Positions 8,144-15,422 of a stretch of DNA of 35,454 bases are shown here, in pieces. Under the pieces are notes generated by a model. That model worked only from the letters and a program-made list of their open reading frames with translations, was not told the DNA's origin and made no database searches. The first letter of the stretch is position 1. The number at the start of each line of letters is the position of its first letter. This DNA is from CAZGUH01 sp964529005 (GTDB lineage Bacteria > Actinomycetota > Acidimicrobiia > Acidimicrobiales > Ilumatobacteraceae), in the NCBI GenBank assembly GCA_964529005.1, contig CAZGUH010000038.1:1-35454 (forward strand). Direction: 5' to 3'. The translations under genes were made by a program, and so were the position numbers.

Positions 8144-8746
8144 TCAGGCGCCGGGCGGCATCCCCCCACTGGCTCCCGTCACGCTCTGCCTCGTCGCCTC
8201 CGTTGCGCCCTGCGCGGTCTCCTTTGTCTCGGCGACGGCCTCCCTCGCCGAGTCCTTCATGTCCTCGGCCGCTTGGCGCAGCGGCTCCTTCGCCTGCTCG
8301 GCGACCTCGCGCGCAGACTCCGTGACGGCGCCCTTGACGGCCGAGGTGACCGGTTCGGCGCGCTCCATCAGCTGGGCGGAGGCGCGCTTCTCCTTCTCCG
8401 TGGTGGGCATCACGGCGGCGACCAGCAGGCCGACGCCGAACGAGATCGCCCCGGCGAGCAGAGGGCTGCCCTGCGTCTTCTCTCTCATCATCTGCGGCGC
8501 CTCGCCGATCTGCTCGCTGACGGCTTCGCCCATCGACCGCGCCTGCCCACCGACGGCCTCCGCGCCCTCGCTCGCTGCTCCCATCACACGCTCACGCATC
8601 GTCGTCACCCTCTCGACGACGCGGTTCTTGCGGCGCTCCATCATCCGTGCCGGGCTCACCCGGTCGCCGATTGCGTCGAGCGTCTCACCCAGGTCTGCCC
8701 GGGTGCCCGCGATCTCGCGCCTCAGCTCTTCTGCGCTCTGGCCCAT
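8144..8746 (-). CDS. DUF3618-type membrane-anchored protein
   Basis: 200 residues. The N-terminus (SAEELRREIAGTRADLGETL, residues 4-23) is the hallmark of the DUF3618 family, followed by a basic helical stretch. One hydrophobic segment lies at about 94-114 (SPLLAGAISFGVGLLVAAVM). The C-terminal half is a long amphipathic helix rich in Ala/Glu/Lys repeats, like LEA or apolipoprotein-type helices. The ATG at 8746 has GGAGG eight bases upstream and lies within the end of the holin-like gene (25-base overlap). Such proteins typically sit next to Holin-X genes in actinobacteria; a role in envelope stress or membrane organisation is inferred. Confidence 0.85.
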   Translation of the reverse strand: MGQSAEELRREIAGTRADLGETLDAIGDRVSPARMMERRKNRVVERVTTMRERVMGAASEGAEAVGGQARSMGEAVSEQIGEAPQMMREKTQGSPLLAGAISFGVGLLVAAVMPTTEKEKRASAQLMERAEPVTSAVKGAVTESAREVAEQAKEPLRQAAEDMKDSAREAVAETKETAQGATEATRQSVTGASGGMPPGA

Positions 8747-9165
8747 TCCATGTCCTCCTTCATCGATCGACGCGTCTCGGGCAGCGCCCGTACGGCCTTC
8801 ATCCGCGCCCGTGCGGACGCCGCCATGACGAGGGCCGCGATCAGCCACACGACCCCGACGATGGCGAACGACAGGCCAGTGTCCATCGCTTCGTCGAGCC
8901 ACCAGGCGACGGCGAACGACACGAACAGCAGCGTCATCCATCCGGCGATGCCCGCCCCGCCGAACAGCGCCGCGGCCCGCGACGCGGCGCGCACTTCGTC
9001 GCGCGCCTCGGTCTTGGCGAGCTCGATCTCCTGGCGGAAGAGCGAGCCGAGCTCCGATCCCATCTCCGCGAACAGGTCGCCCAGCGACGCCTCCGGCCGT
9101 TGCGGCTCGGTGACGCGCTCGGTGGGTCGTTCGGCGCCGCCGGCGCCGATGGGGGCGGTCGTCAC
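8722..9165 (-). CDS. Actinobacterial Holin-X (phage holin superfamily III)-like membrane protein
   Basis: 147 residues from the GTG at 9165. An N-terminal soluble helix (SLGDLFAEMGSELGSLFRQE) precedes two transmembrane segments near residues 67-90 and 96-116, ending in a basic and acidic cytosolic tail. This layout matches the Phage_holin_3_6 / Holin-X family, which in actinobacteria is chromosomal and housekeeping rather than phage-borne. The GTG overlaps the upstream stop as GTGA (9162-9165). A start at 9222 would run far into the upstream gene. It probably works in the membrane together with its two neighbours; no lysis genes are near. Confidence 0.8.
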   Translation of the reverse strand: MTTAPIGAGGAERPTERVTEPQRPEASLGDLFAEMGSELGSLFRQEIELAKTEARDEVRAASRAAALFGGAGIAGWMTLLFVSFAVAWWLDEAMDTGLSFAIVGVVWLIAALVMAASARARMKAVRALPETRRSMKEDMEWARAQKS

Positions 9166-9749
9166 GCCTGCGTTCCGATCCCCAACGAGCTTGTGCCCGA
9201 GGCTCCGATCCCGTCCTGCCACACGGAGGCCGCCGGCTGCGTGCGGCTCTCGGTGGAGTCGTCGCCCGAGGCAGACAAGGCTCCCGAGCGCGCCACCCGC
9301 CCGGCGACGAAGCCGGCGAGCCCCGCGCCGAGGAGGAACATGCCGGGCCTGCGGCGGGCGAACCGGCGGAGATCGGCGGTCACCGCGTCCGGACCACCCT
9401 GCTCGAGACGACTGGCGTACTGCGCGATGCGCCGCCGGGCGTCGTCGACGTACTGGAGCAGGGGACCCGCCTCCTCGGGGCGGCCGTCACGCAACGCACC
9501 CAGCTGATCCACGACGGCGCGCAGCTGACCGGCGCCCTGCGCCGTGCGGTCTCGAAGTTGCTCGCGCACTTGCTCGCCGACCTGCGCGGAGACCTCACGA
9601 GCGTGCTGGGCTGCCTCGCTCGCCAGCTCGCGCGCGTGGGCGCCGGTTTCGTCCACGACCTCGCGAGCGCCTTGGCCCGCGCTGGCGACGGCCGTGCCGG
9701 CTGTCTCGCGAGCGGTTCCCGCCGTGTCCTCAACCCGGTGCATCGTCAT
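9162..9749 (-). CDS. Amphipathic-helix membrane-associated protein, first gene of the Holin-X/DUF3618 cluster
   Basis: 195 residues. Residues 1-125 are heptad-like, Ala/Glu/Gln/Arg-rich helix (for example AGQGAREVVDETGAHARELA), predicted coiled coil or LEA-like. One hydrophobic segment at 135-151 (PGMFLLGAGLAGFVAG) follows an Arg-rich patch, then a polar tail. The ATG at 9749 follows AGGAGG by eight bases. An out-of-frame ATG directly followed by TGA lies between the Shine-Dalgarno and this start, which could modestly affect initiation. Related in design, not clearly in sequence, to DUF3618 proteins. It heads a five-gene run to 7646. Confidence 0.75.
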   Translation of the reverse strand: MTMHRVEDTAGTARETAGTAVASAGQGAREVVDETGAHARELASEAAQHAREVSAQVGEQVREQLRDRTAQGAGQLRAVVDQLGALRDGRPEEAGPLLQYVDDARRRIAQYASRLEQGGPDAVTADLRRFARRRPGMFLLGAGLAGFVAGRVARSGALSASGDDSTESRTQPAASVWQDGIGASGTSSLGIGTQA

Positions 9750-9802
9750 CACATGTTCCTCCTGCCGGGCCGCAGCGAAGGCCCGTCTCGAAGGACGCCT
9801 AC

Positions 9803-9818
9803 CCAGCGCGATCGCTGG
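9803..9818. repeat. Inverted repeat upstream of the membrane cluster
   Basis: Perfect 6-base arms CCAGCG and CGCTGG around CGAT, 54-69 bases upstream of the ATG at 9749. It could be a regulatory hairpin or protein site; its function is unknown. Confidence 0.3.
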
Positions 9819-9926
9819 ATAGTCGATGACCACCGGCCGCGAACGACCGCCGCGACGGCGTCAGGCTGCGTTCATGGCGCGGCGGGTGCACGCTCTGCGT
9901 GCGATGGCCGGACACGAACGCCGGCG

Positions 9927-9944
9927 GGAGGGCGCACGCCCTCC
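9927..9944 (-). terminator. Hairpin after the thiolase gene
   Basis: A perfect 8-base-pair stem GGAGGGCG / CGCCCTCC with a two-base apex (CA) starts 12 bases after the thiolase stop on the minus strand and separates that operon from the membrane cluster. It lacks a U-tract, as is common for hairpins in very GC-rich actinobacteria. Confidence 0.5.
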
Positions 9945-9955
9945 AAGGGTGAGGG

Positions 9956-11158
9956 TCAGGCGCTCGGCTCGGAGCCGACGACGGAGACGAAGCTCACACA
10001 CTCGCCGGGCTGGCCCCCCAGGTTGTGGGTGAGGGCGAGCGTGCGACCGGCGTCGATGGCGGAGATGCGTCGGTCCTCAGGGGCTTCGCCGCGCAGCTGG
10101 AGCCAGCACTCGAACATCATGCGAAGACCGGAGGCGCCGATCGGGTGCCCGAACGCCTTCAGGCCACCGTCGGGGTTGACCGGCAGCTCGCCCTGGAGGT
10201 CGAACGTGCCGTCGAGCACGTCGCGCCACGCCGTGCCGCGCTCGGCGAACCCGAGGTCTTCCATCAGCACCAGCTCGGTCGGCGTGAAGCAGTCGTGCAC
10301 TTCGGCCATCGCCAGCTCGGCGCGCGGGTCCTGCACACCCGCTTGGGCGTAGGCGTCCTGCGCGGCGGCGACGACTTCGGGGAACGTCGTGAAGTCGTAG
10401 GCCGGGTCGATGTTGCCGCGCGCCGGACCGGCGACGAACGAGAGGCCCTTCACGTAGATCGGCTTGTCGGTGTAGCGATGGGCGTCCTCGGCGCGCACCA
10501 CGATCGCTGCGGCGGAGCCGTCGGACACGCCGGAGCAGTCGAAGACGCCGAGCATCCCGGCGATCGGCATCGCCCCCTTGATGACGTCCTTGCTGACCTC
10601 TTTGCGGAACTGAGCCCGGCTGTTGCGCGCCCCGTTGTAGTGGTTCTTCCACGCGATCCGCGTGAGAACCTCCTTCATCGTCTCCGCGTCGACGCCGTAC
10701 TTGGCGGCATACGCCGGAGCGAGCAAGCTGAAGCGCGCCGGCGCGGTCGTGTCGGGCAGGGTGCCGTCACCGGGGATCGGCGTGCTGACGAGGCCGGAGA
10801 AACCGGAGTCCTTCAGCTTCTCGACACCGATCGCCATCGCCACGTCGACGGCGCCGGACGCGACCGCGTAACACGCGTTGCGCAGCGACTCCGACCCGGT
10901 GGCGCACATGTTCTCCAGGCGCGTCACCGGCTTGTTCTCCAAGCGCAACGCCTTCGACAGCACGAGCCCCGACACGCCCGACGCCATCGTGCCGAGCCAG
11001 TAGGCGTCGACGTCGTCCTGGGTGACACCCGCGGACTTCAACGCGTCGTTGTTCGCGTCGATGAGCATGTCCTCGGTCGAGCGGTCCCAGTGCTCGCCGA
11101 AGTTCGTGCACCCCATCCCGACGATCGCGACCCGGTCGCGGATCCCTCTGCTCGCCAT
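9956..11158 (-). CDS. SCP-x-type thiolase (acetyl-CoA acetyltransferase family)
   Basis: 400 residues, full length. The nucleophile Cys85 is in LENMCATGSE; His288 in VHDCFTPTE; His338 in AFGHPIGASG; His378 in THNLGG. This set defines the SCP-x/lipid-transfer-type thiolases, which lack the second C-terminal Cys of FadA thiolases, and it appears catalytically intact. Reaction by family: thiolytic cleavage or condensation of a 3-oxoacyl-CoA, often branched or steroid-derived. It starts three bases after the stop of the synthase-like/DUF35 fusion and should be co-translated with it. In archaea, thiolase, DUF35 protein and HMG-CoA synthase form a channelled complex, and this pair resembles that arrangement. 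Third gene of the operon from 13425. Confidence 0.9.
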   Translation of the reverse strand: MASRGIRDRVAIVGMGCTNFGEHWDRSTEDMLIDANNDALKSAGVTQDDVDAYWLGTMASGVSGLVLSKALRLENKPVTRLENMCATGSESLRNACYAVASGAVDVAMAIGVEKLKDSGFSGLVSTPIPGDGTLPDTTAPARFSLLAPAYAAKYGVDAETMKEVLTRIAWKNHYNGARNSRAQFRKEVSKDVIKGAMPIAGMLGVFDCSGVSDGSAAAIVVRAEDAHRYTDKPIYVKGLSFVAGPARGNIDPAYDFTTFPEVVAAAQDAYAQAGVQDPRAELAMAEVHDCFTPTELVLMEDLGFAERGTAWRDVLDGTFDLQGELPVNPDGGLKAFGHPIGASGLRMMFECWLQLRGEAPEDRRISAIDAGRTLALTHNLGGQPGECVSFVSVVGSEPSA

Positions 11159-11161
11159 GGC

Positions 11162-12607
11162 TCAGCCCTCCTCGTGCTGCGATGCGCCCGCGGCCACCGG
11201 CCGTGCTTTCCAGAAGTAGTTGTGGATCCCGCCGGCGGTCACCGTGCGGCGGAACGTCATCTCGACACGGTCACCGATTGCCACGGTGGACGGGTCGACG
11301 TCGGTGAGCTCGCAGCTGAAGCGGCCACCGCCGTCGAAGTCGACGACCGCCGCCAGCACCGGCGGGCTCGGCGAGAACGCCAAGTGGTCGATGGTGTAGG
11401 TGACGACGGCGCCCTTCGACTCCGACATCGACACCGGTTCCATCTGATCGACCGACTTGCAGTTCACACACACCCGCACCGGCGGGAGGTGGACCGTGCC
11501 GCAGGGCTCCCCGTCGGGGCCGACCGCGGTGCAGCGCGAACCGACGAACCCGTACTTGTAGCCGCCCGTCCGCGCCGACGGCGGCGCCGCCGGACCGACG
11601 GGATCGGGACGGCGCGGCGGCTCCATCGACAGCTGGCCGCGCCACGACAGGAAGCGGGCGTACGGCAGCTTCGGGTTGCCGGCCGCGATCTGCTCGGCGA
11701 CCGTCGGCGTCCCCCGCCGATGCGCCAGCGCCGGCGTCGTGCGCAGGATCAGCGCGGTCGCCCCGTCGGCCAACACGACGAGCGCGATCGTCGTGCCGGG
11801 CGCGGCGTCGTCGAGCGCGGCGGCGAGCAGCAGGCCCGGTTGCGCCGCGCCGGCGTTGCCGACGCTGCGAGAGAGATCGTCGGCGACCTTGGCGACGCCG
11901 GCGCGTCCGGCGAAGGCCTTGCACGCACGGGCGTGCGTCCCTGCGACCACCAACACGTCGACGTCGGAGGCCGACAGGCCAGCGTTCTTGAGCGCGTTCT
12001 CGAACGCCGCCTGGGCGAGGGGCACGTAGACGTGCTCGCCGAACCGCTCCTCCCACACCCTCGACGCCGGCGCGCCCGGGAGCCGCCACCGGTCGAGGAA
12101 CTCCTCGGTCACGGACGCCTGCGCGAGCACCTCGGCGATCGGATCCGCGGCGTCGCCGAACAGGAAGGCTGCCGCAGCATCACCACCGTCGCGCTCGTCG
12201 GCGCCGCCCGGCAGTCCCGTCCGCACGTCGGAGGTGACGACGAGCGTCGGCGTGGCGCTCTCGGCTCCCAGCACCAACCCGCCCGCCGCCGACCGGGTCG
12301 ACCCGACGACGTCGATCGCCAGCACCTCCGCATCGAGGTCGAGCGCGGCGTGCACCACGTTGGCGTTCGTCTTGTCGAGATACGGCGGGTTCGCCGTCGC
12401 GAACAGCAGCCGGCCCGGCGCCACACCGTCCGGCGCGGCGCGCAACGCGCGGCGAGCGGCCTCGACGCCCATCGAGCTGGCGTCCTCGTCGAACGACGCC
12501 ACCGCCCGGGTCCCCTTGCCGCCGCCGGTTCCGAGCACCGCTCCGATCTGCGCGCGATCCAGGCGGTAGAACGGGACGTACGCCCCGTACGAGAGAAGTC
12601 CGGTCAT
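11162..12607 (-). CDS. HMG-CoA synthase-like thiolase-fold protein fused to a Zn-ribbon/OB-fold (DUF35) domain
   Basis: 481 residues. Residues 1-300 follow the HMG-CoA synthase/KAS III-like fold (start TGLLSYGAYVPFYRLDR, later TNANVVHAALDLDAEVLAIDVVGS). At the position of the usual nucleophilic Cys the protein reads VGSTRSAAGG (101-110), so that Cys is missing and Claisen chemistry at this site is doubtful. Residues about 350-470 form a DUF35 domain, a zinc ribbon with Cys359, Cys369, Cys380 and Cys383 followed by an OB-fold, known in other proteins to bind CoA and bridge thiolase partners. The ATG at 12607 follows a GGAGAG. It lies between a crotonase and a thiolase with 8- and 3-base gaps. 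Likely role: scaffold or CoA-channel subunit for the thiolase, or a specialised acyltransferase. Confidence 0.85.
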   Translation of the reverse strand: MTGLLSYGAYVPFYRLDRAQIGAVLGTGGGKGTRAVASFDEDASSMGVEAARRALRAAPDGVAPGRLLFATANPPYLDKTNANVVHAALDLDAEVLAIDVVGSTRSAAGGLVLGAESATPTLVVTSDVRTGLPGGADERDGGDAAAAFLFGDAADPIAEVLAQASVTEEFLDRWRLPGAPASRVWEERFGEHVYVPLAQAAFENALKNAGLSASDVDVLVVAGTHARACKAFAGRAGVAKVADDLSRSVGNAGAAQPGLLLAAALDDAAPGTTIALVVLADGATALILRTTPALAHRRGTPTVAEQIAAGNPKLPYARFLSWRGQLSMEPPRRPDPVGPAAPPSARTGGYKYGFVGSRCTAVGPDGEPCGTVHLPPVRVCVNCKSVDQMEPVSMSESKGAVVTYTIDHLAFSPSPPVLAAVVDFDGGGRFSCELTDVDPSTVAIGDRVEMTFRRTVTAGGIHNYFWKARPVAAGASQHEEG

Positions 12608-12615
12608 CTGTCTGC

Positions 12616-13425
12616 TCACTCTCCGGTCGGGCCGCTGAAGTTCGGGGAGCGCTTCTCGGTGTGCGACGAAAGGCCTTCGCGCGGATCGGGCCCCCCGAAA
12701 CCGATGAACTCGTATGCGAGGCTCGCATCGAGGATCGCCGATTGCGCCCGGTACCAGTTGTTCAAGGTCTGCTTGGTCCAACGTATCGCCGCCTGGGCGC
12801 CGCCGGCGAGCTGGACGGCGACGTCGAGCGCGCGGTCCTGGAGCTGGTCGTCGTCGACGCACATCGACACCAGCCCGATGCGCTCGGCCTCCTCGCCGGT
12901 GAGCGTGTCGCAGGTGAGGAGGTAGTACTTCGCCTTGGCCATGCCACACAGCAACGGCCAGCAGATCGCCGCGTGATCCCCGGCGGTCACCCCGAGGCGC
13001 GTGTGGCCGTCGATGATCCGCGCCGTCCTGCTCACGATCGAGACATCGGCCAGGATCCCCGCCACCAGCCCGGCCCCGACGGCCGCGCCGTGGATCGCCG
13101 ACACCACGATCTTGGAGCAGTTGATCACGTTGAACACCAGATCGCGAGCTTCACGCATCACGCGGGTGCGCACCGCGTAGTCGTTCATCATCGTGTCGAG
13201 CAGCTCGAAGCTGCCCCCGGCGGAGAACGCCTTGCCGGCGCCACGCAGCACCACGACCCTCGTCTCGGGATCGCGGTCCACCGTCAACCACACGTCGGCG
13301 AGCTCGCGGTGGACCGACGGGCTGACGGCGTTGAGCCCCGGGGCGTCGAGCGTGATGCGCAGCACGCCGTCGTGCGGGCGGTCGAAGGTCAAGCCCGGAT
13401 AGAGCTCGATGTATCGTTCGGTCAC
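12616..13425 (-). CDS. Enoyl-CoA hydratase/isomerase family protein lacking the two classical glutamates
   Basis: 269 residues from the GTG at 13425, crotonase fold. The oxyanion loop (AGKAFSAGGSFELLD) and the second turn (HGAAVGAGLVAGILAD) are present, but the first catalytic Glu (normally GGGCE) is absent, and the second region reads DGHTRLGVTAGDHAA instead of PEI. This pattern recurs in a crotonase subfamily, so it may use the Asp of AGDH or act on another substrate; the exact reaction is not predictable. Start choice: GGAGG at 13432-13436 touches the ATG at 13431 but is six bases from the GTG at 13425. The ATG at 13467 lies inside a predicted -10. First gene of the operon with the DUF35 fusion and thiolase. 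Confidence 0.85.
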   Translation of the reverse strand: MTERYIELYPGLTFDRPHDGVLRITLDAPGLNAVSPSVHRELADVWLTVDRDPETRVVVLRGAGKAFSAGGSFELLDTMMNDYAVRTRVMREARDLVFNVINCSKIVVSAIHGAAVGAGLVAGILADVSIVSRTARIIDGHTRLGVTAGDHAAICWPLLCGMAKAKYYLLTCDTLTGEEAERIGLVSMCVDDDQLQDRALDVAVQLAGGAQAAIRWTKQTLNNWYRAQSAILDASLAYEFIGFGGPDPREGLSSHTEKRSPNFSGPTGE

Positions 13426-13465
13426 GGGCATCCTCCGGCCTGTCTCGTCGTCACTGTTCCGCCGC

Positions 13466-13493
13466 ATTATCAGTCAGCTAGGTTAGATGTTAA
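13466..13493 (-). promoter_or_regulatory. Promoter of the crotonase-DUF35-thiolase operon with overlapping palindrome (site A)
   Basis: On the minus strand, -35 TTAACA (13488-13493) and -10 GATAAT (13466-13471) are separated by 16 bases, both close to the sigma-70-type consensus. The 17-base palindrome-like TCAGCTAGGTTAGATGT (13474-13490) fills the spacer and touches the -35. It matches TCA-N2-TA-N3-TA-N2-TGA at 9 of 10 fixed positions. The same gap must also hold the promoter of the divergent MaoC operon, so one bound repressor could control both. Confidence 0.55.
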
Positions 13494-13518
13494 TGGTGAG
13501 AAGAAGCGAGGAGGCCCA

Positions 13519-13965
13519 GTGAGCGAGACACTCGACGGCAGACGCGGCGAGCCGTTCCAGGTGGTGGTGGAGCTGGGCAAGATCCACGAGTTCGCAACCG
13601 CCACCAAGTCGGCCAACCCGGCGTACCGCGGCGCTCCGGGCGACACGCCGCTCTCGCCCGCCACGTTTCTCATCAGCGCGGCGTTCTGGCACACCCCCCA
13701 GAGCAACCCGTGGCACGGGGTGCAGCGCAACATGGCCCGCGTGTTGCACGGCGAGCAGGAGTTCGTGTTCCACGGCGAGCCGCCGCGCGCCGGCGCGGTG
13801 CTGACAGGGACCTCGCGCATCGACCGTGTGTACGAGAAGTCGGGCAAGCGCGGCGGCACGATGACGTTCACCGAGATGGTCACGGAGTTCCGCGACCAGA
13901 GCGGCACGCTCGTCGCCGAGTCGCGCAGCACGTCCATCGAGACCTCACAGCCCACGGGAGCCTGA
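13519..13965 (+). CDS. MaoC-like dehydratase N-terminal-domain protein (non-catalytic hot-dog partner)
   Basis: 148 residues, single hot-dog domain of the MaoC_dehydrat_N / FAS1_DH type (FATATKSANPAYRG, later TGTSRIDRVYEKSGKRGGTM). It lacks the Asp-x5-His hydratase motif, as expected for the structural half of a heteromeric enoyl-CoA hydratase such as ChsH1/ChsH2 or HadAB. The catalytic half follows after a single base. The GTG at 13519 has GAGGAGG about five bases upstream; the longer open frame to the left runs through the divergent operon and is rejected. The operon also includes the F420 oxidoreductase. Confidence 0.85.
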   Translation: MSETLDGRRGEPFQVVVELGKIHEFATATKSANPAYRGAPGDTPLSPATFLISAAFWHTPQSNPWHGVQRNMARVLHGEQEFVFHGEPPRAGAVLTGTSRIDRVYEKSGKRGGTMTFTEMVTEFRDQSGTLVAESRSTSIETSQPTGA

Positions 13966-13966
13966 C

Positions 13967-14389
13967 ATGGCGACGTCCGACACCACCACCTCCGTCCGCA
14001 TCGGCGACACCCGCGAGCCGTTCGTCGACGCGCCGCTGACGATCACCGACTTCGTGCGTTACCAGGGCGCCTCCGGCGACATGAACCCGATCCACCACGA
14101 CCAGAGCTTCGCCCAGAGCGCCGGGTATCCGCAGCCGTTCGCCGTCGGCATGCTCCAGGCGGGGATCATGGCCACCTACGCCACCGACTGGCTCGGAGCG
14201 GGTCGCATCCGCCGCTTCAAGGTGCAGTTCCGCGAGCAAGCCTGGCCCGGCGACGTGCTGACCTACACGGGCACGGTCGTGGACGTCCGGGACGAGGACG
14301 GGCAGACCCTCGCCGACGTCGAACTTGCCTGCACGCGCCAGACGGGCGGCGTCCACCTCAAGGGGTGGGCGACGTTTGTGGTGGACTGA
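13967..14389 (+). CDS. MaoC-like enoyl-CoA hydratase, catalytic subunit
   Basis: 140 residues, hot-dog fold. The motif SGDMNPIHHD supplies the Asp and His of the R-specific hydratase (MaoC/PhaJ) catalytic pair, followed by FAVGMLQAG on the central helix. Expected reaction: syn-hydration of a trans-2-enoyl-CoA. The short length and the separate partner gene just upstream (stop and start separated by one base) suggest an obligate heterodimer or heterotetramer, as known for actinobacterial sterol-side-chain hydratases. Homology to that pathway is by architecture only. Confidence 0.9.
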   Translation: MATSDTTTSVRIGDTREPFVDAPLTITDFVRYQGASGDMNPIHHDQSFAQSAGYPQPFAVGMLQAGIMATYATDWLGAGRIRRFKVQFREQAWPGDVLTYTGTVVDVRDEDGQTLADVELACTRQTGGVHLKGWATFVVD

Positions 14390-14393
14390 CGCC

Positions 14394-15410
14394 GTGCTCA
14401 TCGATGCAAGCCTGTCCAAGGAGAGCTCGACGATCGCCGCGGACGCGGCAAAGTTCGAAGCCGCCGGCTACGACGGGATCTGGAACGGGGAGACCAATCA
14501 CGAGCCGTTCCTCCAACTGCTCCAGGCGGCGCAGGCCACCGAGCGGGTGGCGATCGGAACCTCGATCGCCATCGCCTTCGCCCGCACGCCGATGACCCTG
14601 GCGTCCACGGGCTACGACATGGCGCAGTACGCGCAGGGCCGCTTCGTGCTCGGCCTCGGCTCCCAGGTTCGGCCGCACATCGAACGACGGTTCTCGATGC
14701 CGTGGTCCCACCCAGCGCCGCGCATGCGCGAGCTGATCGCGGCGATGCGCGCCATCTGGGCCTGCTGGCACGACGGGGAGAAGCTCGACTTCCGCGGCGA
14801 CTTCTACACGCACACCTTGATGACGCCGTTCTTCTCCCCCGCCCCGCACGAGTTCGGGCCGCCGCCGGTGTACCTCGCCGGCGTGGGCGAGAAGATGACC
14901 GAAGTCGCCGGAGAGGTGTGTGACGGGTTCTTCATCCATCCCTTCACCACCCAGCAGTACCTGCGCAGCGTCACGCTGCCGGCTCTCGAGCGCGGCCGGG
15001 CGCGCGCCGGCCACAGCGGCCTCGACGGTTTCACGATCGCCGGGCCGGTGTTCACGTGCGTCGGGCGCGACGAGATCGAGCTCGCGCAGGCCGTGCGCGG
15101 CACGAAGGCGCAGATCGCGTTCTACGCGTCCACACCCACATATCGCGGCGTGCTCGACATGCACGGCTGGGGTGATCTCCAGCCCGAACTGACACGGCTC
15201 TCCAAGCAGGGCCGGTGGGCGGAGATGGGCGAGGCGGTCGACGACGAGATCCTCCATGCGATGGCCGTCGTCGGCGATCCGCAGCAGGTCGCCGCGGGGT
15301 TGCGCGAGCGGTGGGGCGACGTCGCGCAGCGGATCTCGTTCTACGCCCCGTACGAGAGCGACCCGGACCTTTGGCCCGACTTGATCGCGGCGACACGCGC
15401 GGCGCGCTGA
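14394..15410 (+). CDS. F420-dependent LLM-class oxidoreductase (MSMEG_2256-like family)
   Basis: 338 residues, luciferase-like TIM barrel. Start VLIDASLSKESSTIAADAAK, then GIWNGETNHEPFLQLLQAA, ATERVAIGTSIAIAFARTP, LGLGSQVRPHIERRFSM and PPPVYLAGVGEKMTEVAGEV, an order typical of the TIGR03617-like F420 subfamily. It is expected to transfer hydride with F420H2, or to act as an F420-linked dehydrogenase, on a lipophilic acyl or alcohol substrate. The GTG at 14394 is four bases after the MaoC stop, so it belongs to that operon. It implies the host makes coenzyme F420, in line with an actinobacterium. FMN use cannot be fully excluded. Confidence 0.85.
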   Translation: MLIDASLSKESSTIAADAAKFEAAGYDGIWNGETNHEPFLQLLQAAQATERVAIGTSIAIAFARTPMTLASTGYDMAQYAQGRFVLGLGSQVRPHIERRFSMPWSHPAPRMRELIAAMRAIWACWHDGEKLDFRGDFYTHTLMTPFFSPAPHEFGPPPVYLAGVGEKMTEVAGEVCDGFFIHPFTTQQYLRSVTLPALERGRARAGHSGLDGFTIAGPVFTCVGRDEIELAQAVRGTKAQIAFYASTPTYRGVLDMHGWGDLQPELTRLSKQGRWAEMGEAVDDEILHAMAVVGDPQQVAAGLRERWGDVAQRISFYAPYESDPDLWPDLIAATRAAR

Positions 15411-15422
15411 CGCCGCCGCTGC

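Noticed and set aside
8722..9165. Prophage remnant suggested by the holin-like gene
   Set aside because: Holin-X proteins are chromosomal in actinobacteria, and no endolysin, integrase, capsid or att-like repeats are present.
10025..12925. 966-codon plus-strand open frame opposite the thiolase/DUF35 operon
   Set aside because: Arg/His/Val-rich translation with no domain, fully antisense to well-supported genes; typical GC-rich shadow frame.
13426..13467. Longer crotonase starting at ATG 13467
   Set aside because: That ATG lies inside the predicted -10 GATAAT, lacks a Shine-Dalgarno, and adds a charged non-homologous leader.
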